Below are positions 51,260 to 61,145 of a stretch of DNA of 64,000 nucleotides, piece after piece. A program made the position numbers and the translations under genes. Within the stretch, counting starts at the first letter, position 1. Every line of letters starts with the position of its first letter. A model generated the notes under the pieces. It saw only the letters and a list, made by a program, of their open reading frames with translations, ran no database searches and had not been told where the DNA came from. Origin of the DNA: Janthinobacterium sp. 344 (GTDB lineage: Bacteria > Pseudomonadota > Gammaproteobacteria > Burkholderiales > Burkholderiaceae_D); the NCBI RefSeq assembly GCF_900112025.1, contig NZ_FOKL01000003.1, positions 62,001-126,000 of the forward strand, given 5' to 3'.

Positions 51260-52261
51260 ATGAAGCACGACCTGCTTATCCTTGCCTGCGCCCTCTTTTG
51301 CAGCGCCCAGGCCGCTAGCGCCCCCATTCTCCCGCCCATGGCCAGCATTCCCGCCGGCGTGTTTAGCATGGGCAGCACGGAGCCGCGCATCGGCGACGGC
51401 AGCCACCATCCGGCCGAAGGGCCGCCCCACACAGTGCGCGTGGCAGCATTCCGCCTGGCAAAATACGAGACGACGGTGGCGCAGTTCCGCCAGTTCATCG
51501 AAGCGACCGCTTATCCGGCCAGCAAGGAGTGCTGGGAGTTCGACAAGGCCGACGGCATGGCACTCAGGAACGCCAACTGGAACGCGCCAGCGCATGCACC
51601 GACGCAATATCACCCCGTCATGTGCGTGAGCTGGGACGACGCGACGGCCTATGTGCAATGGCTGGCGCGGGAAACGGGCCGGCCCTTCCGCCTGCCCAGC
51701 GAAGCGGAGTGGGAATACGCGGCGCGCGCCGGCACGACGACAAAATACCCGTCCGGCGATGCGCCAGATCAATTATGTACCTACGCCAACATGAAGGACC
51801 GGCGCTTCCAGGCCGCCGCCCGGCGCGACTTCGGCCTCGACATGCTGGCCACCGATTGCGACGATGGCGCCGAATACACGGCCGTCGTGGGCATGTATGC
51901 GCCCAACGGCTACGGCTTGCACGACATGATGGGCAACGTGGCCGAATGGGTGGCCGATTGCCAGCATGCCGATTACCGGGGCGCGCCCGCCGACGGGTCG
52001 GCCTGGCGCAGCGCTTGCGAGGCGGAAGGCGACTATTTCATCACGCGGGGCGGCAGCTATTCTGCCTCGCGCCAGGTGCTGCGCAGCGCCGCGCGCGGGC
52101 ATGGCGGACGCGGCAATGCCAGCAGCCTGGGCGAAGGCTTCCGCATCGCCGAAGACCTGGGCAGCTGCACGGCCAGCGCCTGCGCTGACGGCGACGCCGC
52201 CTTTGTCGCGGCGCTGGCGGCGGCGCGCCAGGCGGACCGGCAACGCCGCACAAGCCATTGA
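51260..52261 (+). CDS. Exported SUMF1-fold protein lacking catalytic cysteines
   Basis: A 333-residue exported protein (signal peptide to about residue 19, AQAAS). It has the sulfatase-modifying-factor (formylglycine-generating enzyme) fold: FSMGSTEP, RLAKYETTVAQFRQFI, PVMCVSWDDATAYVQWLARETGRPFRLPSEAEWEYAARAG, NGYGLHDMMGNVAEWVADC, and GGSYSASRQVLRSAARG near the C-terminus. In true formylglycine-generating enzymes the region after GGSY carries the two redox Cys; here they are Ser and Leu or other residues. It probably acts as a binding or other enzymatic module, not on sulfatases. AGGAG precedes the ATG. It is divergent from the kinase gene. Confidence 0.83.
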   Translation: MKHDLLILACALFCSAQAASAPILPPMASIPAGVFSMGSTEPRIGDGSHHPAEGPPHTVRVAAFRLAKYETTVAQFRQFIEATAYPASKECWEFDKADGMALRNANWNAPAHAPTQYHPVMCVSWDDATAYVQWLARETGRPFRLPSEAEWEYAARAGTTTKYPSGDAPDQLCTYANMKDRRFQAAARRDFGLDMLATDCDDGAEYTAVVGMYAPNGYGLHDMMGNVAEWVADCQHADYRGAPADGSAWRSACEAEGDYFITRGGSYSASRQVLRSAARGHGGRGNASSLGEGFRIAEDLGSCTASACADGDAAFVAALAAARQADRQRRTSH

Positions 52262-52270
52262 AGGCTTGCT

Positions 52271-53320
52271 TTACTGCAGCAGGGGCGCCACCTGCTCGCG
52301 CAGGACCTTCCATTGCGCGTCGAGCATGGCCTGGTTCGGGTCGTGCCCGGCCCGTTTCACCACCGTAAAACCCTTGGCCGGCGCCGTGATGCTGTCGAAG
52401 TACTTGCGCGCGATGGCGGGCGAGGTGAGCAGGTCCGCTTCGCCCATGATGAAAAACACGGGCAAGTCGAAGCGCGTGCCCAGCGCGGGCAGGTCGACCT
52501 TGGCAAACATGCCGTCGCCGTGCAGGCCGATGAACTGGAGGTACGAGTAATCATCGGCCGCCTCGGCATCGGCCAGCGCTTGCGGCGTGGCGTAGAACGG
52601 CGCCGGCTGCCACCAGTGCTTGGGCGGCGCATCCGTTGCCAGTCCTTCATATTTGCGGTCGAAGCGGCGCAGGATGCCGAAGTTGCGCGGATCGGTCCAT
52701 GGCGGCGCACCGAGCGCCGCCAGCTTGTCCAGCGTGGGCGCATCGTTCGCGGCTTGCGCCAGCGCAAGCACTTCCCGGTACATGCCGCTCTCGTTGTCGC
52801 GTGCGTTGACCACCTGCGCCGTGCCGATGTAGGCGTGGAACAGCTCGGGACGGGCCTTGGCCATGTGCACGCCCAGGATCGATCCCCAGGAACTGCCCAT
52901 CAGGATGACCTTCTGCTGCCCCAGATGCTGTGCGAGATAGCGGGCCACGGCGATGCCGTCGTCGCGCATCTGTTCCACCGTCAAGGCCACGTCTTCCGTC
53001 GGGCGCTGTTTCGCATACGTCATGCCGGCGCCGCGCTGGTCCCACTGCACCAGGGTGTAGTGGCGCTCCCAGCCGGCATAGATGGCATCGGCATAGGGAC
53101 TGAGCGCGTTGCCGGGGCCGCCATGGATGAAGAGGATCACGGGATTGCCGCAGCGTTCGCCCTTGATCGTGATCCATTGCCCGATGCCGTTGATGGGCAC
53201 GTAACCCTGCTCCTGCACAGCCTGGTCCGGCGTGGCGCAGATGGCAGGGGAGGCGGACTCGGCCGCCTGGACCAGGCCCAGGCAAGACAGCAGCGAGAGT
53301 ATCGAGCAGAATTGGTGCAT
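52271..53320 (-). CDS. Exported S33-type alpha/beta hydrolase (proline iminopeptidase-like)
   Basis: A 349-residue exported protein (signal peptide to about residue 22, AAESA). It is a peptidase-S33-like hydrolase: the oxyanion region HGGPGNALSPY, the WDQRGAGMTYA block, the nucleophile in ILMGSSWGSILG (Ser near residue 145) and the His region KRAGHDPNQAM near the C-terminus. The HGGPG and DQRGxG pattern is that of proline iminopeptidases, but many relatives act on other substrates. AGGAG precedes the ATG. It converges on the SUMF1-like gene. Confidence 0.83.
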   Translation of the reverse strand: MHQFCSILSLLSCLGLVQAAESASPAICATPDQAVQEQGYVPINGIGQWITIKGERCGNPVILFIHGGPGNALSPYADAIYAGWERHYTLVQWDQRGAGMTYAKQRPTEDVALTVEQMRDDGIAVARYLAQHLGQQKVILMGSSWGSILGVHMAKARPELFHAYIGTAQVVNARDNESGMYREVLALAQAANDAPTLDKLAALGAPPWTDPRNFGILRRFDRKYEGLATDAPPKHWWQPAPFYATPQALADAEAADDYSYLQFIGLHGDGMFAKVDLPALGTRFDLPVFFIMGEADLLTSPAIARKYFDSITAPAKGFTVVKRAGHDPNQAMLDAQWKVLREQVAPLLQ

Positions 53321-53430
53321 ATTACTCCTGACAGGCTAAGGCATGACGACGCCGGCGGCATGCCGGCCAAGCGCTACGGCCGGGAGCAAAGGCAGGATTC
53401 GTCCCCGGCACCCGCCCTGGGCTCGCATAC

Positions 53431-54858
53431 TTACAAGGTGCAGTCGCGGGCCGGCTTGCCCCCGATAAAGCGCGTGACAGCCTGCTCGAAGCAGGCTGGC
53501 GCCGTCCACAGGATGAAATGCGGGGCATGCTGCACGGTGGACAGGGAGACGTCGCCGGCTTTGTTGTACTGCAACAGTCCCACCTGGCCCGCGCCGGCGC
53601 GGTAGGGCGTCTTGGCATCCCATGTTCCCTGCAGCACGAGCATGCGCGGTATCCGCATCGGCAGGCGGGCATAGTAGTCGTCGCGCCTGTACGTGGGCAA
53701 GCCATTGTTGAGCAACAGGCCCGGCAGAGGGCTGGCAAACAGCAGGTGTGCCTCGCCCTGTTCGATGTCGCTGGCCCGCATGCCCGGTGCAGAAAACGGC
53801 TGCAGATTGTTTTCCGAATTGCTGATGATGCCGGCCAGTGGCACGGACAGCGGCGATTGCGCATAGTCTCCGAGGCTGGCCGCAGCCGCAGTCATGATTG
53901 CACGCACGGCCGCCAGTTCGGTGTCGCCGCCCTGGTCCAGGTCGCGCAGCAGGTAGGGAATGCGGGCCCGCGCGGCAGGCACGTCAAGCAGGCTGCCCAT
54001 GAAATATTTCAGGTTCTTGCCGGGTATCTTGGCCAGCAGGGCGGGGTCGGCCTGCACCTTGTCCAGCACGCGGGCTTGCACGACGGCGGCGTCTTCGCCC
54101 AGCAGCGCATGGCAGGCGCGGTCCTCGTCGCATTGCTCCAGCACTTCCAGGCCGACCCGGTCGACCATGTGCGAGCGATAGCTCAAGTCCTGGCGCGACC
54201 GGCCCTGCGGGGGTGTGAGCGAATCGAGGATGATGCCCTTGACGGGCAGGGAGCGCAGCTGCAGGGAGCGCAGGATCAGCTGCGTGCCATAGGACACGCC
54301 ATACAGGTACACGGGCCGCTTGTCAGTGTAGTGTTCGTCCCTGATCAGCTCCTGCAGGTCGTTGGCGGCGTTGGTGATGGAAAACTGGCGCGCCCGCTGT
54401 GCTGCCTGGTTCAGGCTGGCAAAGCAGCTGGCCCATTCCGCGCCGGCCAGGGCCCTGCCGCCGGGGCTGTCTTCGGCTTCTTCCGCCGGACACAGACGCG
54501 TGGAATTGCCCGTGCCGCGGTGGTCTGGGATCAGCAGGTCGAAGCCGGGAAAGCTGCGGCGCAGGGTCGGCAGCAGGCTGTAGAAGGTGGCGCCCGATTC
54601 GCCGGGGCCGCCCGCCACCAGCCAGAGCGTGCCCGTGGCCTTGCCTTCGGCGGGAATCTTGCGTACGAACAATTCGAGACTCTCGCCTGCGGCAGGCAGA
54701 CCCCGTTCGTCATACGCGCCGTAGACGTCCTTGACGGCGCACAGGCTGCCCGGCACGGCCGTGTCGGCACAAGGGCTGAAAGACAGGGGGGGTTGGGCAT
54801 GCAGGCCGGCGCTGGCGCACAGGGCGGCCAGCAGGGTCAGGCGGCGGGAAAACGTCAT
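53431..54858 (-). CDS. Exported S33/TAP-type alpha/beta hydrolase
   Basis: A 475-residue exported protein (signal peptide to about residue 21, LHAQP). The catalytic core has GGPGESGATF, DHRGTGNSTRLCP and the nucleophile elbow YLYGVSYGTQLILR (Ser near residue 193). A C-terminal TAP-like domain carries VQHAPHFILWTAPACFEQAV with the catalytic His. Several Cys suggest periplasmic disulphides. Members remove N-terminal residues or tripeptides from peptides. It is 110 bases upstream of the S33-type gene on the same strand, a gene pair of like function. Confidence 0.82.
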   Translation of the reverse strand: MTFSRRLTLLAALCASAGLHAQPPLSFSPCADTAVPGSLCAVKDVYGAYDERGLPAAGESLELFVRKIPAEGKATGTLWLVAGGPGESGATFYSLLPTLRRSFPGFDLLIPDHRGTGNSTRLCPAEEAEDSPGGRALAGAEWASCFASLNQAAQRARQFSITNAANDLQELIRDEHYTDKRPVYLYGVSYGTQLILRSLQLRSLPVKGIILDSLTPPQGRSRQDLSYRSHMVDRVGLEVLEQCDEDRACHALLGEDAAVVQARVLDKVQADPALLAKIPGKNLKYFMGSLLDVPAARARIPYLLRDLDQGGDTELAAVRAIMTAAAASLGDYAQSPLSVPLAGIISNSENNLQPFSAPGMRASDIEQGEAHLLFASPLPGLLLNNGLPTYRRDDYYARLPMRIPRMLVLQGTWDAKTPYRAGAGQVGLLQYNKAGDVSLSTVQHAPHFILWTAPACFEQAVTRFIGGKPARDCTL

Positions 54859-54927
54859 CGGCTATTTGGGCGGCAGTGGAGAACAGCCGCCAAAGTAGCG
54901 CTTTTTACATGACTTGTCCAGAAGTAA

Positions 54928-57216
54928 CTATCTAGGCATGGGCGACGCCGGCTTGCTGCCGCGCAGCAGGCGCAAGCCGTTCGCCACCACCAGCAGGCTG
55001 GCGCCCACGTCGGCGAACACGGCCATCCACAAAGTCGCCATGCCCGCCAGGGCCAGGCCAAAGAACACGGCCTTGATGCCGATGGCAAAGCTGATGTTTT
55101 GCACGAGGATGGCGCGCGTGCGCTGGCTCAGGCTGATGAATTCAGGCAATTTGCCCAGTTCATCGTCCATCAGGGCCACGTCCGCCGTCTCGATGGCCGT
55201 GTCGCTGCCGGCCGCGCCCATGGCAAAGCCGATGTCTGCCTGCGCCAGGGCCGGGGCGTCGTTGACGCCGTCGCCCAGCATGGCCACCACGCCGAACTCT
55301 TGCTGCAAGGCCTTGATTTCATCGAGTTTATTTTCTGGCAGCAATTCCGCCTTGACCAGGCTGACGCCCACCTCGGCCGCGATGCGCTGCGCCGTCAGCA
55401 GATTGTCTCCCGTCAGCATCACCGTGGTCACGCCCAGCGCATTCAGGCGGGCGATGGCGGACGCCGCCGTCGGACGTAGCACGTCGGCCACGGCGATCAC
55501 GCCCAGCGCGCCGGCCTGGGTGGCCAGCACCATGGCCGTGTAGGCTTGCTGCTCCAGGCGGGCCAGGATGGCTTGCAGCGCCGGCGTCAGCACATTCAAC
55601 TCCGTCATCAGGCGCGCATTGCCCAGGTAATAGGTCTGGCCGTCGATATGGCCTTGTACGCCGCGCCCATGCAGGGCGGCAAACTGGGTGACGGGCAAGT
55701 GGCTGCCGGCGGGCGGCCCCGCCTTGACGATGGCGGCGGCCAGCGGGTGCGCGGAATGGGCGTCCAGGCTGGCGGCCAGCAGCAGGATGGCGTCGCGGTC
55801 GCTGCCGTCCATGGCCACCACGTCCGTGACGGCCGGTTTGCCCATGGTCAGGGTACCCGTCTTGTCGACGGCGATGGCCTTGATGCGGTAGCCCGTTTCC
55901 AGGAATTGCCCGCCTTTCACTAAAATGCCGCGCCGCGCGGCCGCCGTCAGGCCGCTGACCACCGTGACGGGCGTGGAAATGACCAGGGCGCACGGGCAGG
56001 CGATCACCAGCATGACCAGGGCTTTATATACCCAGGCCATGAACGGCGCACCCGTCAGCAGGGGCGGCACGATGGCCACGAGAATGGCGAAGACGACGAC
56101 GGCCGGCGTGTAGTAGCGGGCGAAATTGTCGACAAAGCGCTGCGTGGGCGCCTGCTTGCCCTGGGTTTCCTCGATCACCTTGACGATCTTGGCCAGGGTG
56201 CTGTTGCCGCTGTTGGCCGTCACGGTGATGTCCAGCACGCCCCGTTCATTGATGGTGCCCGCATACACGACGTCGCCCGTGGTCTTATCCACCGGCATGC
56301 TTTCACCCGTGATCGGCGCCTGGTTGACGGACGACTCGCCGCTGGCCACCACGCCGTCGAGGGCGATGCGCTCGCCCGGTTTCACGCGCATGACGGCGCC
56401 GATGGCCACGGTGGCGACGGCCACTTGCTGCCAGGCGCCGCCGGCGTCGGCGACCGTGGCCGTGTCGGGCGCCAGCTGCATCAGGCTTTGCACGGCGTTG
56501 CGCGCGCGGTTCAGCGACAGGCCTTCGATCAGCTCGGCGATGGCGAACAGGAAGATGACCATGGCCGCTTCCGGCCACTGGCCGATGGCGATGGCGCCGA
56601 AGACCGCCAGGCTCATCAGGAAATTGATGTTCAGCGTAAGACTTTTCAGGGCAATCCAGCCCTTTTTCAGGGTCGGCCAGCCGCCCGTGGCGATCGACAG
56701 CAGGGCCAGGGCGATGACGAGGGGCGAACTGTCTGCATGCGTGGTCCACGCCAGCGCCTCGGCACCAAACGCGGCCAGGCCGGAGACCACCAGCAAGCCT
56801 TTTTGCAGGCCGGACAGCTTGCCTTCGTTCGGGTCGCGCACGGGGGCGGCGCCAGCCTCCATGGGGACGGCTTGCATGCCGATGCCGTGCAGGGCCGCTT
56901 CCACCGTGGCCAGCGACGGCAGGGTGTGGTGCACGTCGAGCACGCGGTTCATCAGGTTGAAATCGAGGCCCACCACGCCCGCCATGTTCGCCAGCTTGTT
57001 GCGGATCAGCCGTTCTTCCGTGGGGCAATCCATGTTGGCGATACGGTATTTGGCCGTGCTGGCGCCGGCGATGGGGGCGCTGGGCAGGGCCGGCGCGGCA
57101 TTGGCAGCAGGCGTGGACGAACACGCATGCTGGCTGGAACAGCAGCTGGCGGCCTGGGGTGCATGCTCATGCTCATGCTTGTGCTCGTGGGTATGATCGT
57201 GGCTATCGTGCGGCAT
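54928..57216 (-). CDS. cadA: Cd/Zn/Pb-exporting P-type ATPase
   Basis: A 762-residue P1B-type ATPase. The N-terminus is His-rich (HDSHDHTHEHKHEHEH) with a Cys cluster (CCSSQHAC), followed by a metal-binding domain with DCPTEE (residues 63-68), the hallmark of Zn/Cd/Pb exporters. The membrane CPC motif is near residue 407, the phosphorylation motif DKTGTLTMG near 450 and GDGVNDAP near 650. It pumps Zn2+, Cd2+ or Pb2+ out of the cytoplasm. The divergent CadR gene and the MerR-type promoter between them indicate metal-induced expression. Confidence 0.93.
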   Translation of the reverse strand: MPHDSHDHTHEHKHEHEHAPQAASCCSSQHACSSTPAANAAPALPSAPIAGASTAKYRIANMDCPTEERLIRNKLANMAGVVGLDFNLMNRVLDVHHTLPSLATVEAALHGIGMQAVPMEAGAAPVRDPNEGKLSGLQKGLLVVSGLAAFGAEALAWTTHADSSPLVIALALLSIATGGWPTLKKGWIALKSLTLNINFLMSLAVFGAIAIGQWPEAAMVIFLFAIAELIEGLSLNRARNAVQSLMQLAPDTATVADAGGAWQQVAVATVAIGAVMRVKPGERIALDGVVASGESSVNQAPITGESMPVDKTTGDVVYAGTINERGVLDITVTANSGNSTLAKIVKVIEETQGKQAPTQRFVDNFARYYTPAVVVFAILVAIVPPLLTGAPFMAWVYKALVMLVIACPCALVISTPVTVVSGLTAAARRGILVKGGQFLETGYRIKAIAVDKTGTLTMGKPAVTDVVAMDGSDRDAILLLAASLDAHSAHPLAAAIVKAGPPAGSHLPVTQFAALHGRGVQGHIDGQTYYLGNARLMTELNVLTPALQAILARLEQQAYTAMVLATQAGALGVIAVADVLRPTAASAIARLNALGVTTVMLTGDNLLTAQRIAAEVGVSLVKAELLPENKLDEIKALQQEFGVVAMLGDGVNDAPALAQADIGFAMGAAGSDTAIETADVALMDDELGKLPEFISLSQRTRAILVQNISFAIGIKAVFFGLALAGMATLWMAVFADVGASLLVVANGLRLLRGSKPASPMPR

Positions 57217-57248
57217 CGCATTCGTCCTTCCGGTTTCGTGTATGCTTG

Positions 57249-57280
57249 CATTAGAAACCCTGTAGCCGCTACAGGGTCAA
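57249..57280 (-). promoter_or_regulatory. CadR-controlled MerR-type cadA promoter
   Basis: The perfect inverted repeat ACCCTGTAG-CCG-CTACAGGGT spans 57257-57277. On the minus strand TTGACC (57280-57275) and TCTAAT (57255-57250) form -35 and -10 elements separated by 19 bases, the over-long spacing that MerR-family regulators correct by untwisting DNA. The repeat lies within the spacer. Confidence 0.85.
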
Positions 57281-57315
57281 GCGCAATTTGCACGAAAGAA
57301 TGAAAAGAGGATGTC

Positions 57316-57747
57316 ATGCGTATCGGAGAACTGGCCAAACGGACAGATTGTGACGTGGAAACCGTGCGTTACTATGAAAAGGCGGGCTTGCTGCAGGAAC
57401 CGGGCCGCAACAGCGCCGGCTACCGCGAATACCGCGAAGAACACCAGGAACGGCTGCAATTCATCCGCCATTGCCGCTCCTTGCAGATCGGCTTGACCGA
57501 TATCCGCGCCTTGCTGGAATTTAAGAACAACCCGGCGGAAGGTTGCCAGAGCGTTAACGAATTGCTCGACCACCACATCCTGCGCATCGCGGAACAGATG
57601 GCGAATTTGCAAACCCTGCAGCAGCAGCTGGTAACGCTGCGCCACCAGTGCGACCAGCCGCAGCCGTCACAAGACTGCGCGATTCTGCAAAACCTGTCCG
57701 AAGCGGCCAGCGGCCACGATTGCGCCTGCCATACCGAACTTCATTGA
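57316..57747 (+). CDS. cadR: CadR, Cd(II)/Pb(II)-responsive MerR-family regulator
   Basis: A 143-residue MerR-family protein. The winged helix (residues 1-70) has RIGELAKRTDCDVETVRYYEKAGLL, a dimerisation helix follows, and the metal-binding Cys are C77 (EGCQSV), C112 (HQCDQ) and C121 (DCAIL), with a C-terminal HDCACHTELH tail as in CadR/PbrR proteins. It activates cadA when Cd2+, Pb2+ or Zn2+ binds. GAGG precedes the ATG. It is divergent from cadA and shares its operator. Confidence 0.92.
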   Translation: MRIGELAKRTDCDVETVRYYEKAGLLQEPGRNSAGYREYREEHQERLQFIRHCRSLQIGLTDIRALLEFKNNPAEGCQSVNELLDHHILRIAEQMANLQTLQQQLVTLRHQCDQPQPSQDCAILQNLSEAASGHDCACHTELH

Positions 57748-57759
57748 TACGCTCGCTTC

Positions 57760-58842
57760 ATGCTGAAACTGATAACTAGAAGAACTTTACTGAGCTTATC
57801 TCTATTCGCGCCGCTCGGCCATGCGGCCGATGTCCCCGCCGCCGCCAGCCACTACCTGACCCTGTACGCCGTGCCCGGCGTGCCGCAGGACGATGACCCC
57901 TACACCTGGAGCACGGCGGGTGGCAAGCAACTGACGAAAGGCGTGACGAAGGCCGATGGCCGCGCCTACGTCAAGGAAGAAGCGGGCGAGGAAAACTATG
58001 TGCTGAAAACCGTCGGCATGCGCTGGCAGCTGAAGGTTCCCGCGCAATGCTGGCTGGGCGCCCCTGACGCCTTCCAGCAATGCATGCAAGTGGCCAACAC
58101 GACCAGCCGCTATGACGAAGAGCAGGATGCCATCAAACTGGCGGAGCAGCAGAAGGACGCCAAGATGCAGGCCCGGATCGCCGCCTATGCGGTGGAAGCC
58201 CGGGCCAACGACGATGCGCTGGCCTGGCTGGGGCGGCTGCCGTCGAGCTGGACCCTGGAAGGCTATGGCAAGCGCCTGCTGGGCATCGGCGACACGATCA
58301 CGCGGCACATCGCCGACGAGGTCAAGGAAGGCGGGCCCGACGCGCGCCAGTTCGTCTGCCGCGCGCCCGCTCACTACGGCCTTGTGCCCGACCAGGGCGC
58401 GGTCGAGGCCTGGATGGCTTCGTCGGCCGATGTGCGCAAGGTGCGCGCCGGCCCTGCCTGGGATGGGCTGGTGGCGGCCGGCGCAAAGGGCAACTGGATG
58501 GCCCGGCTGGAACTTTATTACACCTTGTCCGGCATGAATGTCAGCGAACTGAGCCTGTTGGAACAGTACCGCATCGTGCAATTGATGGAATGGCTGCACA
58601 AGAAGAAGGTTGGCGGCCTGTATAGTTACTTCAGCGCCAGTATGCCTGACGCGCCCGGCAATTCCCGCAGCGCCACCTGGCGTTTGCAGGATCAGGCCTC
58701 GCTGTACGCGGCCATGCTGGGCAGTTACGACGATCAGAACAGCCGGGGCAGCGTCTTGCAGGCGGACCCGGACCCGGCGCTGGCCGGAGCGGGCAGGAAA
58801 ATGCTGGCCTGTGCCAAGGCCGCCATGCCGCAACGCCGCTAA
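57760..58842 (+). CDS. Exported protein of unknown function
   Basis: A 360-residue exported protein with a signal peptide ([23 protein letters not shown]). The mature part is helical and rich in charged residues, with pairs of Cys (AQCWLG/QQCMQ and FVCRA/LACAK) and Trp-rich segments such as [11 protein letters not shown] and [13 protein letters not shown] do not recognise the family; it may contain helical repeats. The gene follows cadR by 12 bases but does not look metal-related. The 3' end overlaps the convergent chemoreceptor gene by four bases. Confidence 0.62.
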   Translation: MLKLITRRTLLSLSLFAPLGHAADVPAAASHYLTLYAVPGVPQDDDPYTWSTAGGKQLTKGVTKADGRAYVKEEAGEENYVLKTVGMRWQLKVPAQCWLGAPDAFQQCMQVANTTSRYDEEQDAIKLAEQQKDAKMQARIAAYAVEARANDDALAWLGRLPSSWTLEGYGKRLLGIGDTITRHIADEVKEGGPDARQFVCRAPAHYGLVPDQGAVEAWMASSADVRKVRAGPAWDGLVAAGAKGNWMARLELYYTLSGMNVSELSLLEQYRIVQLMEWLHKKKVGGLYSYFSASMPDAPGNSRSATWRLQDQASLYAAMLGSYDDQNSRGSVLQADPDPALAGAGRKMLACAKAAMPQRR

Positions 58843-60389
58843 CGGGGCAGCAGCGGCGGGCCGCCATCGCCCAGGCGGAAGGCGTCGACCACGCGCAATA
58901 GCTCATGCGCCTGGTCCTGCATGCTTTGCGCGGCGGCGGCCGATTGCTCGACCAGGGCGGCATTGCGCTGGGTCAATTCGTCCATTTCCGTGATGGCATT
59001 ATTGACTTCCTCGATGCCCTTGCTCTGGCGCTGGCTGGCCGCCGTGATGTCGTTCATGATTTCCGTCACCTGCTGGACGGAGGCGACGATATCGCCCATG
59101 GTGCGCCCCGCGCTGTCGGCCAGCTCGCTGCCTGTTTCTATCCTGGCAACGGAATCCTCGATCAGCTGCTTGATTTCGCGCGCCGCCGTGGCCGAGCGCT
59201 GCGCCAGGCCCCGCACTTCCGTGGCGACGACGGCAAAGCCGCGCCCCTGTTCGCCCGCGCGCGCCGCTTCCACGGCCGCGTTCAAGGCGAGGATATTCGT
59301 CTGAAAGGCGATGCCGTCGATGACGGCGATGATATCGACGATGCGTCCGGAACTGGCCTTGATCGAACCCATCGTCTCGACCACCTGGCCCACCACGCGG
59401 CCGCCTTCCAGCGCCACGTTCGAGGTCGACAGCACCATCTGGTTGGCCTGGTGCGCATGGCTGGCGTTTTCGCGCACGGTATCGGTGAGGGCGTGCATGG
59501 ACGAAGCCGTTTCCTGCAGGGAATGCGCTTGCGACTCCGTGCGGGCCGACAAGTCCGCGTTGCCCAGCGCAATTTCACTCGCTTCCACCGTGATGGTCGA
59601 GCCCGCCTGGCGTATCTCGCCCAACAAGGTATTCCAGTTTGTCAGCACGGTGGCCAGTGCCCGCGACAGCTTGCCCACCTCGTCCTGGCCCCGGGCATCG
59701 ATGCGCATGGTCAGGTCGCCGGCGGCCAGGCTTTCGGCGGCGCGGCAGGCCTCGTCGATGGGCCGTACCACGGAGCGGGCCACCCAGGTGGCGATCAGGG
59801 CCAGCAAGGCAAAGCCGATGGCCATGGTGCCCAGCGACAGCCAGCCGGCGCGCTGGCCCGCGTTCTTTGTTTCCTGCAGCGCGTCGACCGTGCGGTGGTC
59901 GAGATTCTGCAGCACCTGGCGCAGCTGGCCGCGCACTTGCTGATAGTGCGTGGCGGCGTTTTGCATCGCCGCCACGCCCGTATTCGGGTCCATCGAGGCT
60001 AGGTCCAGCGCCTGCGCCACGCTGGCCCGGTAGCGCTCGAGGCCCGGCAGGGCCTGGTCCGCTTCCGTGGCGGCGCCCGAGAATTGCTTGAGTTCCTTCA
60101 AGCCTTGCGCGATGGCATTGAGCTGGCCATCCGTTTGCGCGCCGAACTGCTTGAACTGCTCGTCCGACAGGCTGGCGGCGATGGCGATCTTCGCATACAC
60201 GTCGGCATGGACCTGGCCCAGGGCAATAGCTTGCTGGTTGGCAAGCCGCTCGGCCGTCAAGGTGACGTCTTTCAGTGCGCGCATGCGGCTTTCGTTCTGC
60301 TGCATGGCGAAGTAGGACAAGGCCCCCATGGCCAGCAGGCAAGCCAGCGCGACCACGGGGACGATCAACATCTTCTGTGCGATTTTCAT
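58839..60389 (-). CDS. Methyl-accepting chemotaxis protein
   Basis: A 516-residue chemoreceptor. Membrane segment 1 is near residues 8-30 and segment 2 near 187-207 ([19 protein letters not shown]). Between them is a periplasmic four-helix ligand-binding region, and a HAMP domain follows. The signalling tip ([28 protein letters not shown]) is intact. The C-terminal part carries [24 protein letters not shown]. The ATG at 60389 starts the family pattern. A small periplasmic Cache protein gene lies 60 bases upstream on the same strand and may supply a soluble ligand-binding partner. Confidence 0.9.
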   Translation of the reverse strand: MKIAQKMLIVPVVALACLLAMGALSYFAMQQNESRMRALKDVTLTAERLANQQAIALGQVHADVYAKIAIAASLSDEQFKQFGAQTDGQLNAIAQGLKELKQFSGAATEADQALPGLERYRASVAQALDLASMDPNTGVAAMQNAATHYQQVRGQLRQVLQNLDHRTVDALQETKNAGQRAGWLSLGTMAIGFALLALIATWVARSVVRPIDEACRAAESLAAGDLTMRIDARGQDEVGKLSRALATVLTNWNTLLGEIRQAGSTITVEASEIALGNADLSARTESQAHSLQETASSMHALTDTVRENASHAHQANQMVLSTSNVALEGGRVVGQVVETMGSIKASSGRIVDIIAVIDGIAFQTNILALNAAVEAARAGEQGRGFAVVATEVRGLAQRSATAAREIKQLIEDSVARIETGSELADSAGRTMGDIVASVQQVTEIMNDITAASQRQSKGIEEVNNAITEMDELTQRNAALVEQSAAAAQSMQDQAHELLRVVDAFRLGDGGPPLLPR

Positions 60390-60449
60390 TGGCACCCATA
60401 TCGTCAAGAGAGGGGAAAGCCATCGCGGCGCTGGCGGCGCGGCGGCTGG

Positions 60450-60917
60450 CTACAGGTAGATGCCGCCGCAGACGACGGTGTCGGCCAGTTTTTCGCAGTA
60501 CATGGCCTTCGGTTCGATCTTCTTGTTTTCCGGATTCGTGAATTTGTATTCCTGCCAGAACGTACCCTTGCTCTTGGCCAGGTCGACTCGCTCCTTGACG
60601 AAGGCCTTGCCATCGATATCCTTCAATTCGATCAAGTTCTTGCCCACCATTTTCGGGTTGGCGCCATGCGCGACCACCGTGCCGTCGAGTTTATAGACGA
60701 CCAGGTACAGGTCGTGCAGGATGAATTGCGGCGACTTGGCCGTGATCTCGCCATACGCCTTGGCGTCGCCGGCGCTCTTGATGTAGGCCACGCCTTTCTT
60801 GACCATGGCTTCCGCGTCGGCGCGCGTGGCGCCGCCTTCGGCAGCGCTGGCGATACAGGGCAGCATGCCGGCGGCAAGCATGAGCGACAGGCAAACGGCA
60901 GGGGCGAACTTGGGCAT
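60450..60917 (-). CDS. Periplasmic single-Cache-domain protein
   Basis: A 155-residue exported protein (signal peptide to about residue 25, SAAEG) that consists of one Cache domain: DAEAMVKKGVAYIKSAGDAKAYGEI, FILHDLYLVVYKLDGTVVAHGANPKMVGKNLIELKDIDGKAFVKE and GTFWQEYKFTNPENKKIEPK with a final disulphide-like pair MYCEKLADTVVCGG. Cache domains bind small ligands, normally inside receptors. This stand-alone form is located next to the chemoreceptor and may present ligand to it. GAAGGAG precedes the ATG. Confidence 0.8.
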   Translation of the reverse strand: MPKFAPAVCLSLMLAAGMLPCIASAAEGGATRADAEAMVKKGVAYIKSAGDAKAYGEITAKSPQFILHDLYLVVYKLDGTVVAHGANPKMVGKNLIELKDIDGKAFVKERVDLAKSKGTFWQEYKFTNPENKKIEPKAMYCEKLADTVVCGGIYL

Positions 60918-61145
60918 GAGAATCTCCTTCACATGGCGGCAGGGAAAGGCCGGCGGGGAACCGGCGCGCTTGGGGGCGTGCTGACGGTTCATGGTAGCGC
61001 GATGCCAGTGGGCATGCGCTGGTGCAACAGGTTTTTTTTGCTTGGGGCGTATTTGCAACGCTGCGCGCACCTGGCCGCAATCGCTTTTTCAGAGGAGAAA
61101 GGGGGTTGCAGGCTTGCGATATGCTAGTGTGGCGCGCGCGCCGCG

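Noticed and set aside
49205..51772. Single 855-codon minus-strand frame covering regulator and kinase region
   Set aside because: Only its last 250 codons are the LytTR regulator. The rest reads the kinase gene in the wrong frame; the regulator has its own ATG overlapping the kinase stop.
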